Notes under the pieces: generated by a model
What the model was told of the DNA's origin: nothing
What the model saw: only the letters and a program-made list of their open reading frames with translations
Database searches by the model: none
Program-made: the position numbers and the translations under genes
From: CAZPXZ01 sp965221505
Lineage (GTDB): Bacteria; Pseudomonadota; Alphaproteobacteria; Rhodobacterales; CAZPXZ01
Length of the DNA stretch: 64,000 bases
Reading direction: 5' to 3'
NCBI GenBank assembly: GCA_965221505.1
Contig: CBDCSI010000002.1
Span: 868,001 to 932,000 of the forward strand
In this document: positions 26,759 through 35,522 of the stretch, piece by piece
How positions within the stretch are numbered: position 1 is the first letter of the stretch
Layout: each line of letters begins with the position of its first letter

Positions 26759-26774
26759 CGCAATCGCTCCTTCC

Positions 26775-26966
26775 TCAATTTCTGAGGCGCGACCGGCCTG
26801 CGTCGATCCCGGTTACATGGACGACGCGCCAAGCGTCAGTGCGGAACCGTGCGGCGATTTCCGTCACGCCGGAGCCGATACCCTCGAGCGACTTGGCGAT
26901 GTCCGCCTTGTCGCCCTCGGCTGCGATCGGGAGAGCCGCCCAGACGCGGTCCCGGAAGGTTTTCGG
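26775..26966 (-). pseudogene. decayed HigB-like (Gp49/DUF891-type) toxin
   Basis: A minus-strand frame without a start codon reads VWAALPIAAEGDKADIAKSL, then GIGSGVTEIAARFRTDAWRVV, and ends at a stop 16 nt before the decayed antitoxin's ATG. KxLxGxGSGVxEIxxRxxTDAxRxVY is the core of Gp49-like HigB toxins. After RVVHV the family's VVHAFQKKS...EID tail is absent. It is a truncated toxin in the usual toxin-then-antitoxin order. Confidence 0.6.
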
Positions 26967-27196
26967 GCCTACGACACGTCACGCCGCTCGACCCGATTCG
27001 CCCGGACGACGAGCCGGCCCCAAACCGAACAAGCCACGGAAACTCGGACGGCCGATCCGGCTGCGGCGCGATCGGACACGACCACGCGCCTTGCACGAAA
27101 CGCTACGGAACCGACGTCCGCCGACGCCCGCTCCGGCTCCGCGACGCGGAGAAGCCCCAGTGCACCCCGATCCCGGCGGGGCGGCGCCGGCTGCGT

Positions 27197-28138
27197 TCAG
27201 GCCGGCAGCCGCTCCAGCGCCCCGGCCAACTCCGGAACGGCGTCGAACAGGTCGGCGACCAGCCCATAATCGGAGACTTGGAAGATCGGCGCTTCGGGAT
27301 CCTTGTTGATCGCGACGATCACCTTCGAATCCTTCATGCCGGCGAGATGCTGGATCGCCCCGGAAATCCCCACCGCGATGTAGAGGTCCGGCGCCACCAC
27401 CTTGCCGGTCTGTCCGACCTGCATGTCGTTCGGGGCGTAGCCCGCGTCGACGGCCGCGCGCGACGCGCCGACCGCGGCCTTCAGCCGGTCGGCGATCGGA
27501 TCGAGCAGGGCGAAATTCTCGCCGGCCCCCATTCCGCGCCCGCCGGAAATCACCACGCGCGCGGAGGTGAGCTCCGGCCGGTCGCTCGACTGGGACTCCT
27601 CCCCGACATAGCGCGACAGGCCGCTTCCCGGTCCGACGTCGACCCGCTCGATCGGCGCCGGGCCGCCGCTTCCGGCCGCATCGAAGGTCGTCGCCCGGAC
27701 GGTGACCACCTTCGTGTCCTCGGAGGAGCGAACGGTCTGGATCGCGTTGCCGGCGTAGATCGGCCGCTCGAAGGTGTCCGGCGACACCACCCGCGTTATG
27801 TCCGACAGGATCATCGCGTCCAGGAGCCCAGCGACGCGCGCCATCACGTTCTTGCCGTTGGCCGTGGCCGGCGCGACGAGATGCCCGTAGTCCCCGGAGA
27901 GCGAGACGATCAGATCCGCGAGCGGCTCGGCCATGGCGTTGGCCAACGCGTCCGAATCCGCGCAAAGAACCTTCGACACCCCTTCCAGAGCCGCGGCTTC
28001 CCGGGCGACGCCTTCGCAGCCGGAGCCGGCGCAGAGCACCGTCACCTCGCCGCCCATCTCCCGCGCGGCCGTCAGCGACCGGGCCGTCGCCTCGTTCAGC
28101 GCCGAGCCGTCATGCTCGGCAAAGAGCAGCGCACCCAT
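27197..28138 (-). CDS. etfA: electron transfer flavoprotein, alpha subunit
   Basis: ETF carries electrons from acyl-CoA, dimethylglycine and sarcosine dehydrogenases to the membrane ETF:ubiquinone oxidoreductase. The 313-residue subunit has the C-terminal FAD domain signature: VISGGRGMGAGENFALL, GYAPNDMQVGQTGKVVAPDLYIA, GISGAIQHLAGMKDSKVIVAINKD. It begins 1 nt after the etfB stop, so the two are co-transcribed. Divergent to it is a dimethylglycine dehydrogenase-like flavoenzyme, a known class of ETF partner. Confidence 0.96.
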   Translation of the reverse strand: MGALLFAEHDGSALNEATARSLTAAREMGGEVTVLCAGSGCEGVAREAAALEGVSKVLCADSDALANAMAEPLADLIVSLSGDYGHLVAPATANGKNVMARVAGLLDAMILSDITRVVSPDTFERPIYAGNAIQTVRSSEDTKVVTVRATTFDAAGSGGPAPIERVDVGPGSGLSRYVGEESQSSDRPELTSARVVISGGRGMGAGENFALLDPIADRLKAAVGASRAAVDAGYAPNDMQVGQTGKVVAPDLYIAVGISGAIQHLAGMKDSKVIVAINKDPEAPIFQVSDYGLVADLFDAVPELAGALERLPA

Positions 28139-28139
28139 C

Positions 28140-28901
28140 TCAGATCACCCCCGCTTCGTTCCGGAGCTTGTCGACCAGTTCGTCGACGCTGCCGACCAGC
28201 ACGCCCGCCTTCCGCTCCGGCGGCTCCTCGACCTTGAGCACGGTCAAACGCGGAGAGACGTCCACCCCGAGTTCCTCCGGCGTACGTACCGCCAGCGGCT
28301 TGCGCTTGGCGCCGATGATGTTCGGCAAGGTGGGATAGCGCGGCTCGTTGAGGCGCAAGTCCACGCTGATCACGGCGGGAAGGTCCAGTTCGACCTGCTG
28401 CAGGCCTCCGTCCACTTCCCGGGTCACCCGCGCCTTGCCGTCCTCGATTTCGACCCGAGACGCGAACGTCGCCTGCCCCCAGCCGAGCAGCGCGGCCAGC
28501 ATCTGCCCGGTCGCGTTGCAGTCGTTGTCGATCGCCTGCTTGCCGAGGATGACGAGGGGGGCCTCTTCCTCGCCGACGATCTTCGCCAGGAGCTTCGCCA
28601 CCGCAAGCGGTTCGATATCCGTCTCGGGGTCGTCGGCCGCCTCGACCAGGACCGCCCGCTCGGCGCCCATGGCGAGGGCTACGCGCAGGGTTTCCTGCGC
28701 CTTCGTCACCCCGACGCTCACCGCGACGACCTCGGTCGCCACGCCGGCTTCCCGCAGTCGAATCGCCTGCTCGACGGCGATCTCGTCGAACGGGTTCATC
28801 GACATCTTGACGTTCGCGAGATCGACCCCGGTCCGGTCGGACTTGACCCGGACCTTGACGTTGTAGTCGATCACGCGCTTTACGGGCACGATCACTTTCA
28901 T
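28140..28901 (-). CDS. etfB: electron transfer flavoprotein, beta subunit
   Basis: The partner of EtfA that binds AMP and contacts the dehydrogenase. The 253-residue protein starts MKVIVPVKRVIDYNVKVRV. It has the beta-subunit signature region MNPFDEIAVEQAIRLRE, ILGKQAIDNDCNATGQMLAALLGW, and the recognition-loop area PRYPTLPNIIGAKRKP. It is the first gene of the etfBA operon. Confidence 0.96.
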   Translation of the reverse strand: MKVIVPVKRVIDYNVKVRVKSDRTGVDLANVKMSMNPFDEIAVEQAIRLREAGVATEVVAVSVGVTKAQETLRVALAMGAERAVLVEAADDPETDIEPLAVAKLLAKIVGEEEAPLVILGKQAIDNDCNATGQMLAALLGWGQATFASRVEIEDGKARVTREVDGGLQQVELDLPAVISVDLRLNEPRYPTLPNIIGAKRKPLAVRTPEELGVDVSPRLTVLKVEEPPERKAGVLVGSVDELVDKLRNEAGVI

Positions 28902-29325
28902 GTGCCGCCTCCGGACCGAATGATTGGGTGGAATCGCGTCGGCGGGAACGGCGTTCGGGCCGACGCCACACTATCGCGAACGGACGCCCGCCCGTCAAGA
29001 CGCCGCCGACGTTTTGTCCGCGCGTTCCGGAGCGTCGACTCCGCAGCCGGCGCACCGAAGAATCCGGCCTTCGATCACCGTGGCGACACGCCTGGACGCC
29101 CTCTCGCTCCGATCGCGAAGAGGGGCATGTCGCGGGCGCCGCTCGCGGCCTTCGCCGCCCCGTTTCGGGACTCGTCGCGGAATCCTTGCCCGAGCGACCG
29201 CTCGGAGAAGGCGCACAAGGCGCCCGCCCCGCGCAGGGCCGCCCGAGGCGGAGGAATCCGTTCACCGCAGCCGCCCGCGGCGCTACACTTCCCCGCCGTC
29301 TCCATCAGCCCGGAGGGGCCTCGAC
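28902..29325. other. divergent intergenic region between etfB and the dehydrogenase gene
   Basis: 424 nt without a credible gene. It must carry promoters for both operons, but I see no clear -35/-10 pair or palindrome. Open frames here are Arg/Pro-rich shadows. Confidence 0.4.
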
Positions 29326-31788
29326 ATGCCACCCAATCTCCCCGAAGAGGCGGACGTCGTCGTGATCGGCGGCGGCATCATCGGCCTTTCCGTGGCCTGG
29401 CACCTGTGCCGGCGCGGCGTCGGAAGCGTCGTCGTGCTGGAGCGGGACCGGATCTCCTCCGGCACCACCTGGCATGCGGCCGGCCTCGTCGGCTCGGTTC
29501 GCCCGAGCGAGACCCTTCACCGCCTCATTCACCGGATCCACGACTTCGTCGACGAGATCGAGAGGGCGAGCGGACTGAAGACCGGCTTCCGCAAGGTCGG
29601 CTCGCTCTGGATTGCGGACGACGCGGAGCGCTGGTCGGAGATCCGCCGGCTGCACGACCAGACGCGCGCCTGGGGGCCGGAGACGCATCTGCTCGCGCCG
29701 GCGGAAGTCGGAGAGAAGTTTCCGCTCATCGACACGGGCGGCCTGATCGGCGGCATGTTCGCGCCCGGCGAGGGATGGATATCCCCCGTCGACTTCGCCC
29801 AGGCGATCGCGCGCGCCGCACAAAAGCGGGGCGCACGGGTGGTCGAACATGCGCCGGTCGACGGGATCCAGGTCGAAGGCGGCCAGGTTCGGGGCGTTTC
29901 CGTCGCAGGACATCGCATTCGGACCTCCCGCGTCGCCAATTGCGCCGGGCTCTGGGGGCGCCGGATCGGCAAGCTCGCCGGCGCCGACGTCCCGCTGCAG
30001 GCGGTGGAGCACTACTACGCCGTCACCGTCAAGGACGACGCGATTCCCCGCGACCTTCCGGTGCTGCGCGACCAGAGCGCCGGCGCCTATATCAAGGAGG
30101 ACGCAGGCTCGATTCTCGTCGGCGCCTTCGAGAAGCGGGCGCGACCGATCGACCCGGACACGCTTCCGTCCGATTTTTCGTTCGGGGAACTGGAGGGCGA
30201 CCTGGAAGGGCAGTTCCTCCCGATCTACGAGGCGGCGTCGCGGCGGCTGCCGATACTCGAACGGCTGGGCATCCGCAAGTTCTTCTGCGGACCGGAGAGT
30301 TTCACTCCCGACGGGCGCGTCCAGATCGGACCGGACGACCGGGTCCGGGGATTCTGGAATTGCTGCGGCTGCAACTCGCAGGGCATCCAGTCGAGCGCCG
30401 GATTCGGCTCCGCACTCGCCGACTGGATGGTCGACGACCTGCCGCCCTGCGATCTCAGCGCACTGGACGTGCGGCGCAACGAGCCGATGGCCAATACCCG
30501 GACCTACGTCTGGGAGCGTTCGGTCGAGACCCTCGGCCTGCTCTACGACCATCACTTCCCGTATCGCCAGCTCGCGACCGCCCGGGGCGTGCGGCGCAGC
30601 CCGCTGCACGAACACCTTCGCGCCCGAAGGGCGTGCTTCGGCGAAGTCGCCGGCATCGAACGGGCGAACTGGTTCGCCCCGCAGGACATGGAGCCGGAAT
30701 ACCGCTACAGCTTCGGGAGGCCGAACTGGCTCGACGCCTCGGGCGCCGAACATCGGGCGTTCCGCGAGGGGGTCGGCCTGATCGATCTCTCCAGCTTCGC
30801 CGTTTTCGACGTCCGCGGACCCGACGCTTGCCGCACGCTGCAGCGCGTCTGCACCGCCGACGTGGACCGGGAGCCCGGACGGGTCGTCTACACCCATTGG
30901 CTCAACGACGCCGGCGGCGTCGAGGCCGATCTCACCGTGCTGCGGCTCGGGGCCGAGTCCTTTCGCGTGATCACCGGGGCCGGCGTCCGGCGTCGCGACT
31001 ATCACTGGCTGGAGAGGCGTCTCGAACCCGGGGGCGGCGCCTGGCTCGCGGACGTCTCGGCCGGCCACGCCATCCTCGGCGCGTTCGGACCGGATGCGGC
31101 CGCACTTCTCGAGCGAGCCACGGGCGCCGACTTCTCGGATGCCGCGCTGCCGAGGAGCCGCGTCAAGTCCGTGGAGATCGGCGCGGCGCCGGCGACCGTC
31201 TGCCGGGTCAGTTTCGCCGGCGGCCCCGGATTCGAGCTGCACGTCTCCGCGGACGTCGCTGCGTACGTCTTCGAGCGCATCGAGGAAGCCGGAGAGTCCT
31301 TCGGCCTGCGGCTTTGCGGAATGCACGCGCTCGACTCCTGTCGAATCGAACGCGGGCTCGTCCATTACGGTCACGAGGTGAGCCCGGAAGAGACGCCGTT
31401 CCATGCGGGCCTCGGATTCGTCTGCGACTTCGAGAAGAGGAGCGGATTCTTCGGCAGGGAAGCGATCCTCCGCATTCGGGAGAGAGGGGTCGATAGCCTG
31501 GACCGGCGTCTCGTCAGCGTGGCGCTCGCCGACCCGAAACCCATGCTGTTCGGACACGAGCCGATCCTGCGAAACGGCGAGCCGGTCGGATACGTATCCT
31601 CCGGCGCCTACGGCCACACGCTCGGCGCTTCCGTGGGCCTCGGCTGGCTCCGGAACGCGGCGGGGGTTTCGGAAGAATGGGTCGCCGAGGGGCGGTACCA
31701 AGTGCTGGTGGAGGGCGAGACGGCGGAGGCGCGAGCGGCGCTTCGGCCGTTCGTGCTCCGCGACGGAACGCCGAGGACGGCGACATGA
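29326..31788 (+). CDS. dimethylglycine/sarcosine dehydrogenase-like flavoprotein with GcvT domain
   Basis: An 820-residue enzyme with an N-terminal FAD-binding DAO domain (VVVIGGGIIGLSVAWHL) and H50 in SSGTTWHAAGLVG, the position of the covalent FAD-linked His in dimethylglycine dehydrogenase. A middle FAO_M segment and C-terminal GcvT-type folate-binding domains follow (about 430-820, with GMHALDSCRIERGLVHYGHEV and SGAYGHTLGASVGLGWL). The family oxidatively demethylates N-methyl amino acids, passes the one-carbon unit to tetrahydrofolate and electrons to ETF. Divergent etfBA genes support that. The true substrate is unproven. The ATG at 29326 lies behind a GGAGGGG site. It overlaps the next gene by 4 nt. 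Confidence 0.88.
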   Translation: MPPNLPEEADVVVIGGGIIGLSVAWHLCRRGVGSVVVLERDRISSGTTWHAAGLVGSVRPSETLHRLIHRIHDFVDEIERASGLKTGFRKVGSLWIADDAERWSEIRRLHDQTRAWGPETHLLAPAEVGEKFPLIDTGGLIGGMFAPGEGWISPVDFAQAIARAAQKRGARVVEHAPVDGIQVEGGQVRGVSVAGHRIRTSRVANCAGLWGRRIGKLAGADVPLQAVEHYYAVTVKDDAIPRDLPVLRDQSAGAYIKEDAGSILVGAFEKRARPIDPDTLPSDFSFGELEGDLEGQFLPIYEAASRRLPILERLGIRKFFCGPESFTPDGRVQIGPDDRVRGFWNCCGCNSQGIQSSAGFGSALADWMVDDLPPCDLSALDVRRNEPMANTRTYVWERSVETLGLLYDHHFPYRQLATARGVRRSPLHEHLRARRACFGEVAGIERANWFAPQDMEPEYRYSFGRPNWLDASGAEHRAFREGVGLIDLSSFAVFDVRGPDACRTLQRVCTADVDREPGRVVYTHWLNDAGGVEADLTVLRLGAESFRVITGAGVRRRDYHWLERRLEPGGGAWLADVSAGHAILGAFGPDAAALLERATGADFSDAALPRSRVKSVEIGAAPATVCRVSFAGGPGFELHVSADVAAYVFERIEEAGESFGLRLCGMHALDSCRIERGLVHYGHEVSPEETPFHAGLGFVCDFEKRSGFFGREAILRIRERGVDSLDRRLVSVALADPKPMLFGHEPILRNGEPVGYVSSGAYGHTLGASVGLGWLRNAAGVSEEWVAEGRYQVLVEGETAEARAALRPFVLRDGTPRTAT

Positions 31789-33209
31789 AGCTCCTGGAAC
31801 CCGGTGCGCGCTTCGCGGAGGCGATTTCCGAAGCGGCGATTCCGATCGTCGCGATCGCTCCGAACGACGAGGAAGCTCTCGAACGGCTCCCGTACGAAGT
31901 GTCGGAAGCGGCGCGGAACGCCGGATGGACGCCGGAACATCGCGCACCCTTCGCGGTCCGGGACAGAGACGGCACGCTGGCCGCGCTGCTCTTTCCGGTC
32001 GAAGCGCGCAGTTGGCCGGAAGCCGGCCCGGCGTTTCCGTTCGGCGCCCTTCCTTCGCTCCTCGGCGACCGGTTCCCGACGGGGCGAAGCGGTCCGGTCG
32101 CCTGGCGGATCGAGGATCTGGACTGCCCCCGGGAGCGCGAGGCCGCGGCGCTCGGATGGCTGCTCGGCAGCTACGGCTACGCCCCCGGCAAACCGGCCGC
32201 CGAACTGGTCTGCCCGGACGGGGTCGACCCCGAGCGCACCGCCGCGATCGCAGACGCGGTCTGCCTAGCGAGACGGCTGGTCTCGACGCCCGCCAACGAG
32301 CTCGGTCCCACCGCCCTCGCCGAAGCCGCCGGCGCCCTGGCGGCAAGGCACGACGCGGAATTCCTCTGTATCGACGACGAGGACGTCCTTCGCCGGGAGT
32401 GGCCGCTGGTTCATGCGGTCGGCCGGTCCGCACGGGACGGGCCGCGAGTCGCGGATCTCCGCTGGGGAGACCCGGACCGTCCGCGCGTCACCCTGGTCGG
32501 GAAGGGGGTCACCTTCGACACCGGCGGCGTCAACCTGAAGCCGGCGCACGGCATGCGATCCATGAAGAAGGACATGGGCGGTGCGGCGGCCGCGCTGGCG
32601 CTCGCGCATATGGTAATGGCGCGGGCGCTCCCGGTCCGTCTTCGCGTCCTCCTTCCCATAGCGGAAAACGCGGTTTCGGACCGTTCCATGCGGCCCGGCG
32701 ACGTCTATGCCGGTCGAGCGGGCGTCTCCGTGGAAATCGGCAACACGGACGCGGAAGGCAGATTGCTGCTCGCCGACGCGCTGGACGCCGCGGCATCCGA
32801 GAAGCCGGAGTTTCTGGCCGACTTCGCCACCCTGACCGGCGCCGCGCGGGTCGCGCTCGGCCAGGAGCTTCCGCCGCTCTACACGGACGACGACGCGCTT
32901 GCGGCGGAGCTGGTCGACGCGGGACTTCGGTGCCGGGACCCGCTCTGGCGCCTGCCCCTCTGGCGGCCCTACGACGCGGGCCTGCGCTCGGAGGTGGCGG
33001 ACCTGTCGAGCACCGGCAGCGTCGCCGGCGCAGGCTCCGTCACCGCGGCGCTCTTCCTCCGGCGGTTCGTCCCCGAAGGGATTCGCTGGGCGCATGTCGA
33101 CCTCTTCGCATGGAACGCCGCGGCGTCGCCCGGCAAACCCGTCGGCGGCGAATGCCAGGCGGCGCGCGCATTCTTCGAAGTGCTCGAGTCGCGGTATGCC
33201 GCGTCCTGA
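31785..33209 (+). CDS. leucyl aminopeptidase family protein (M17)
   Basis: A cytosolic di-zinc aminopeptidase of 474 residues. Metal and catalytic blocks of M17 are present: VGKGVTFDTGGVNLKPAHGM followed by MKKDMGG, and NTDAEGRLLLADAL. The C-terminus carries SSTGSVAGAGSVTAALFLRRF and WAHVDLFAWN. The start ATGA overlaps the stop of the upstream dehydrogenase and the 3' end overlaps the NlpC/P60 gene by 14 nt, so the three genes are translationally coupled. Sequential pepA-like and NlpC/P60 genes suggest turnover of cell-wall peptides. Confidence 0.92.
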   Translation: MKLLEPGARFAEAISEAAIPIVAIAPNDEEALERLPYEVSEAARNAGWTPEHRAPFAVRDRDGTLAALLFPVEARSWPEAGPAFPFGALPSLLGDRFPTGRSGPVAWRIEDLDCPREREAAALGWLLGSYGYAPGKPAAELVCPDGVDPERTAAIADAVCLARRLVSTPANELGPTALAEAAGALAARHDAEFLCIDDEDVLRREWPLVHAVGRSARDGPRVADLRWGDPDRPRVTLVGKGVTFDTGGVNLKPAHGMRSMKKDMGGAAAALALAHMVMARALPVRLRVLLPIAENAVSDRSMRPGDVYAGRAGVSVEIGNTDAEGRLLLADALDAAASEKPEFLADFATLTGAARVALGQELPPLYTDDDALAAELVDAGLRCRDPLWRLPLWRPYDAGLRSEVADLSSTGSVAGAGSVTAALFLRRFVPEGIRWAHVDLFAWNAAASPGKPVGGECQAARAFFEVLESRYAAS

Positions 33210-34038
33210 CGCGCGGAAAGCCGGCCCGGACATCTTGCGCCGGAGCGTGCCCGCCGCCGGACTGTTTCGGGTCAGGTTCGGGTCCGCGCCGCTGCGTTCG
33301 GGTCCGGGGCCGGAGTGGCCGCTGCAGACGGAGTTGCTTCGCGGCGAGCGGTTCCGTATTGCCGCCCAGGTCGACGACTGGGTGCTGGGCACCGCCCTGC
33401 GAGACGGCTACGAGGGATACGTTCCCGCGGGGACGCTGGCCTTGGCGCTGGGCGTGCCGGCGACGCACCGCGTATCCCGGCGCGCCACGCTGCTCTACCG
33501 GGAGCCGGACGCGACCGCCGAGACCGCGGGAATCGCATGGCTCGGAAGCCTGCTCACGGCGTACGGCACCGCAAGCGAACGAAACTTTTTTAAGACTGGG
33601 CAGGATCTATGGGTGCCGGGTTGCCACCTCGCCCCCGTCGGCTGCGCGGAACCGGATCCGGCCGGGGTGGCCGAGCGGCTCGTCGGCGTTCCGTATTGCT
33701 ATGGCGGGCGCACCGGGGCCGGCATGGACTGTTCCGCGCTCGTCCAGCTCGCGCTGCAGGCGGCCGGGGTCGACGCGCCGAGGGATTCCGGCCCGCAACA
33801 GCGGACCCTGGGCACGCCGGTTCCGGAGAGCGAGACTCGCAAGCGCAACGACCTCGCGTTCTGGGACGGGCATGTCGGGATCCTTCTCGGGCCCGACACG
33901 CTTCTGCACGCCAACGCGTTTCACATGGCGGTCGCGATCGAGCCCTTCGAGGAGGCGCGGAAACGGCTGGAGGACAAGCGCGTCGCATGGCGGGGCATTC
34001 GGAGAATCGACGCGATCCGGGCGCGAAGCGGAGGGTGA
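33196..34038 (+). CDS. NlpC/P60 family cell-wall peptidase
   Basis: A cysteine peptidase that cuts peptidoglycan stem peptides (typically gamma-D-Glu-diamino acid bonds). The 280-residue protein has an SH3-like N-terminal half with two repeats (LRGERFRIAAQVDDWVLG...GYVP) and a C-terminal NlpC domain. That domain has catalytic C179 in GMDCSALVQ, H226 in FWDGHVGILLG and a polar third residue near H238 in LLHANAF. No signal peptide is visible, which fits cytoplasmic recycling with the overlapping aminopeptidase gene. A local AT-rich stretch (near 33592, FFKTG) is odd but in frame. Confidence 0.88.
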   Translation: MPRPDARKAGPDILRRSVPAAGLFRVRFGSAPLRSGPGPEWPLQTELLRGERFRIAAQVDDWVLGTALRDGYEGYVPAGTLALALGVPATHRVSRRATLLYREPDATAETAGIAWLGSLLTAYGTASERNFFKTGQDLWVPGCHLAPVGCAEPDPAGVAERLVGVPYCYGGRTGAGMDCSALVQLALQAAGVDAPRDSGPQQRTLGTPVPESETRKRNDLAFWDGHVGILLGPDTLLHANAFHMAVAIEPFEEARKRLEDKRVAWRGIRRIDAIRARSGG

Positions 34039-34252
34039 CGCCAGCGCGGATTCCGGTTCGGCGAACGGAATGCCGGGGGAACGGGACGGAGGTCGTACGG
34101 CCGAGCGTTGCCGTCGCCCGGCACCGAGTCGGACTCCCTGGATGCCGGCCGCGTTGCGAGATCGCGTCGGAGACCGCCAGACCGGCGACGCGGCAGCATG
34201 CGGGATTAGCTACGTCTGCGGCGCCTGCGCAGCGATCGCGAGGACTTCGCGT

Positions 34253-35068
34253 CTATCGAGCGTTCGCGTCCTCCGCGAGCCGCGGTTCCGGCACGCGCAA
34301 ACGCCATCTGGTCGCGACGATCTGCCCGCCCCGACCGGGATCGAGATCCGCATAACCGCCGGTCAGACGCCGCTGGCAAAGGGGAACCAGACCGGAGCCG
34401 CCGGGCATAGGCTCGGCCAGGAACCCGAGCCGCTTGAAGACGGCGCCGTTGCCGAGACGCGCTGCGTATTCGACGAGTTTGTCGTCGTCGCGGTCGTCGC
34501 GTCGCAGATAGGCGGAGAGGCAGTCGGCCACATGCTGGACGCCGCCGCCGATCGCCGGATCGTCGAGCATGTCCACGATCGTACGATGCACGTCGGAGAC
34601 GGGAACGCGCGTCTGACGGCGCCAGACGTAGCATATGCCGAAGATCTTGCGCTGGTCGACACGCTTCAGCGAAAAGATCGCGCCATGTCGCTCCTGGCGT
34701 TTCCGCCGCACCGACCGTGCGGTCATCACGACGACGTCCCGGAAGACCTGTTCTGTCAGGCCCCAGTGTTCGGCCGCCGTGCGGCCTCCGACATAGGCCG
34801 GGGCGAAGAGAGCGGGAACGAGCACCCACGGGTCGTCGAGGACGTGTTTCAACCCCAGGGTATCGATAGATGCGGCGACATAGGCACCGCGACCCACTCG
34901 TCTCAGCCACCCCTGTTCGGCCCAGCGAGACAAACGCTGGGCCGCTCTGGCGCGGTCGAGCCGGAGAGCGGTCACGACGTCGTCGACCCGAATTACGTCG
35001 CCGGCCGCGGACAACACCCGGACGAGCTGCGCGCGTCCTCTCGGGAGGCGGGTCATGCGTTCGTTCAT
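34253..35068 (-). CDS. AbiEi-type antitoxin / transcriptional regulator, toxin gene missing
   Basis: A 271-residue protein with an N-terminal winged helix (about 15-65, VRVLSAAGDVIRVDDVVTALRLDRARAAQRLSRWAEQGWL, wing RRVGRGAYV) and the AbiEi C-terminal domain. That domain shows VGGRTAAEHWGLTEQ, VSDVHRTIVDMLDDPAIGGG and a final RW-rich tail. In type IV AbiE systems this antitoxin represses its own operon and counters the AbiEii nucleotidyltransferase, normally encoded directly downstream. No AbiEii frame follows here; 34039-34252 has no gene. The ATG at 35068 follows an AAGGA site and an AT-rich promoter; an in-frame ATG further up at 35173 is less likely. Confidence 0.77.
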   Translation of the reverse strand: MNERMTRLPRGRAQLVRVLSAAGDVIRVDDVVTALRLDRARAAQRLSRWAEQGWLRRVGRGAYVAASIDTLGLKHVLDDPWVLVPALFAPAYVGGRTAAEHWGLTEQVFRDVVVMTARSVRRKRQERHGAIFSLKRVDQRKIFGICYVWRRQTRVPVSDVHRTIVDMLDDPAIGGGVQHVADCLSAYLRRDDRDDDKLVEYAARLGNGAVFKRLGFLAEPMPGGSGLVPLCQRRLTGGYADLDPGRGGQIVATRWRLRVPEPRLAEDANAR

Positions 35069-35136
35069 AATCCTTATATCGTATAATTTGCGAATTACTG
35101 CACTGCGGACAACCGGCACGAGAAATTGGCAAGTCG

Positions 35137-35153
35137 CTTGTGCTTCGTACAAG
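35137..35153. promoter_or_regulatory. candidate operator upstream of the AbiEi-type gene
   Basis: An inverted repeat CTTGTGC-TTC-GTACAAG with one mismatch. It sits between two direct repeats of CAAGTCGC (35130-35137 and 35150-35157) exactly 20 bp apart. Known AbiEi proteins autorepress through upstream inverted repeats, so this is a reasonable target. No function is proven. Confidence 0.4.
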
Positions 35154-35493
35154 TCGCGAATTGCCGCATACAAGACAGGGGACGGTACATGCCGCCTGGC
35201 GGAGCGCCCGGGGCCGGGTTCGGCATCCCGATCGTCCGGCAGACGGTCGGCCCACCGTATCCGTTCCGGCGAGCGCGGATCCGCCGGGGACCGTCGCTCG
35301 ATACCCGGTCGAAGCGCGAACGCGCGCGTCGCCTCCTTCGCCGTTCCCGAAGCGAGTCCTTCGCCCCCGGCCCTCGCCGTCCTCGCGGTCGGACCCGAAC
35401 GAATCCGCGCAGTCGACGCCGTGTGACCGATCGCCGACCGGGGTCGCGCCTTGTGAGCATGGGGCGCTCCGCCGGAGGGCGCCGAAACGCGGC
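35154..35493. other. gene-free stretch upstream of the gts operon
   Basis: No credible gene. A plus-strand frame stays open from 35140 all the way into gtsA, but its 254 extra codons are Arg/Pro/Ser-rich without family features and gtsA has its own start and signal peptide. Confidence 0.4.
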
Positions 35494-35522
35494 TTGACTT
35501 TGGTGGAACGTTCCACTAAACC
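35494..35522 (+). promoter_or_regulatory. gts promoter with a perfect LacI-type operator
   Basis: TTGACT (35494-35499) could be a -35 with a weak TAAACC -10 after 17 nt. Within the spacer lies GTGGAACGTTCCAC (35503-35516), a perfect 14-bp palindrome centred on CG. It resembles sites of sugar-responsive LacI regulators such as AglR. The LacI gene at the operon's end (40325) is the natural ligand. The leader to gtsA is about 370 nt. Confidence 0.6.

Noticed and set aside
27933..31496. 1187-residue open frame on the plus strand
   Set aside because: Overlaps etfA/etfB antisense and the dehydrogenase gene in another frame; Arg/Pro/Gly-rich without family features.
29305..32433. 1042-residue open frame on the minus strand
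   Set aside because: Antisense to the dehydrogenase and aminopeptidase genes, both strongly supported by motifs.
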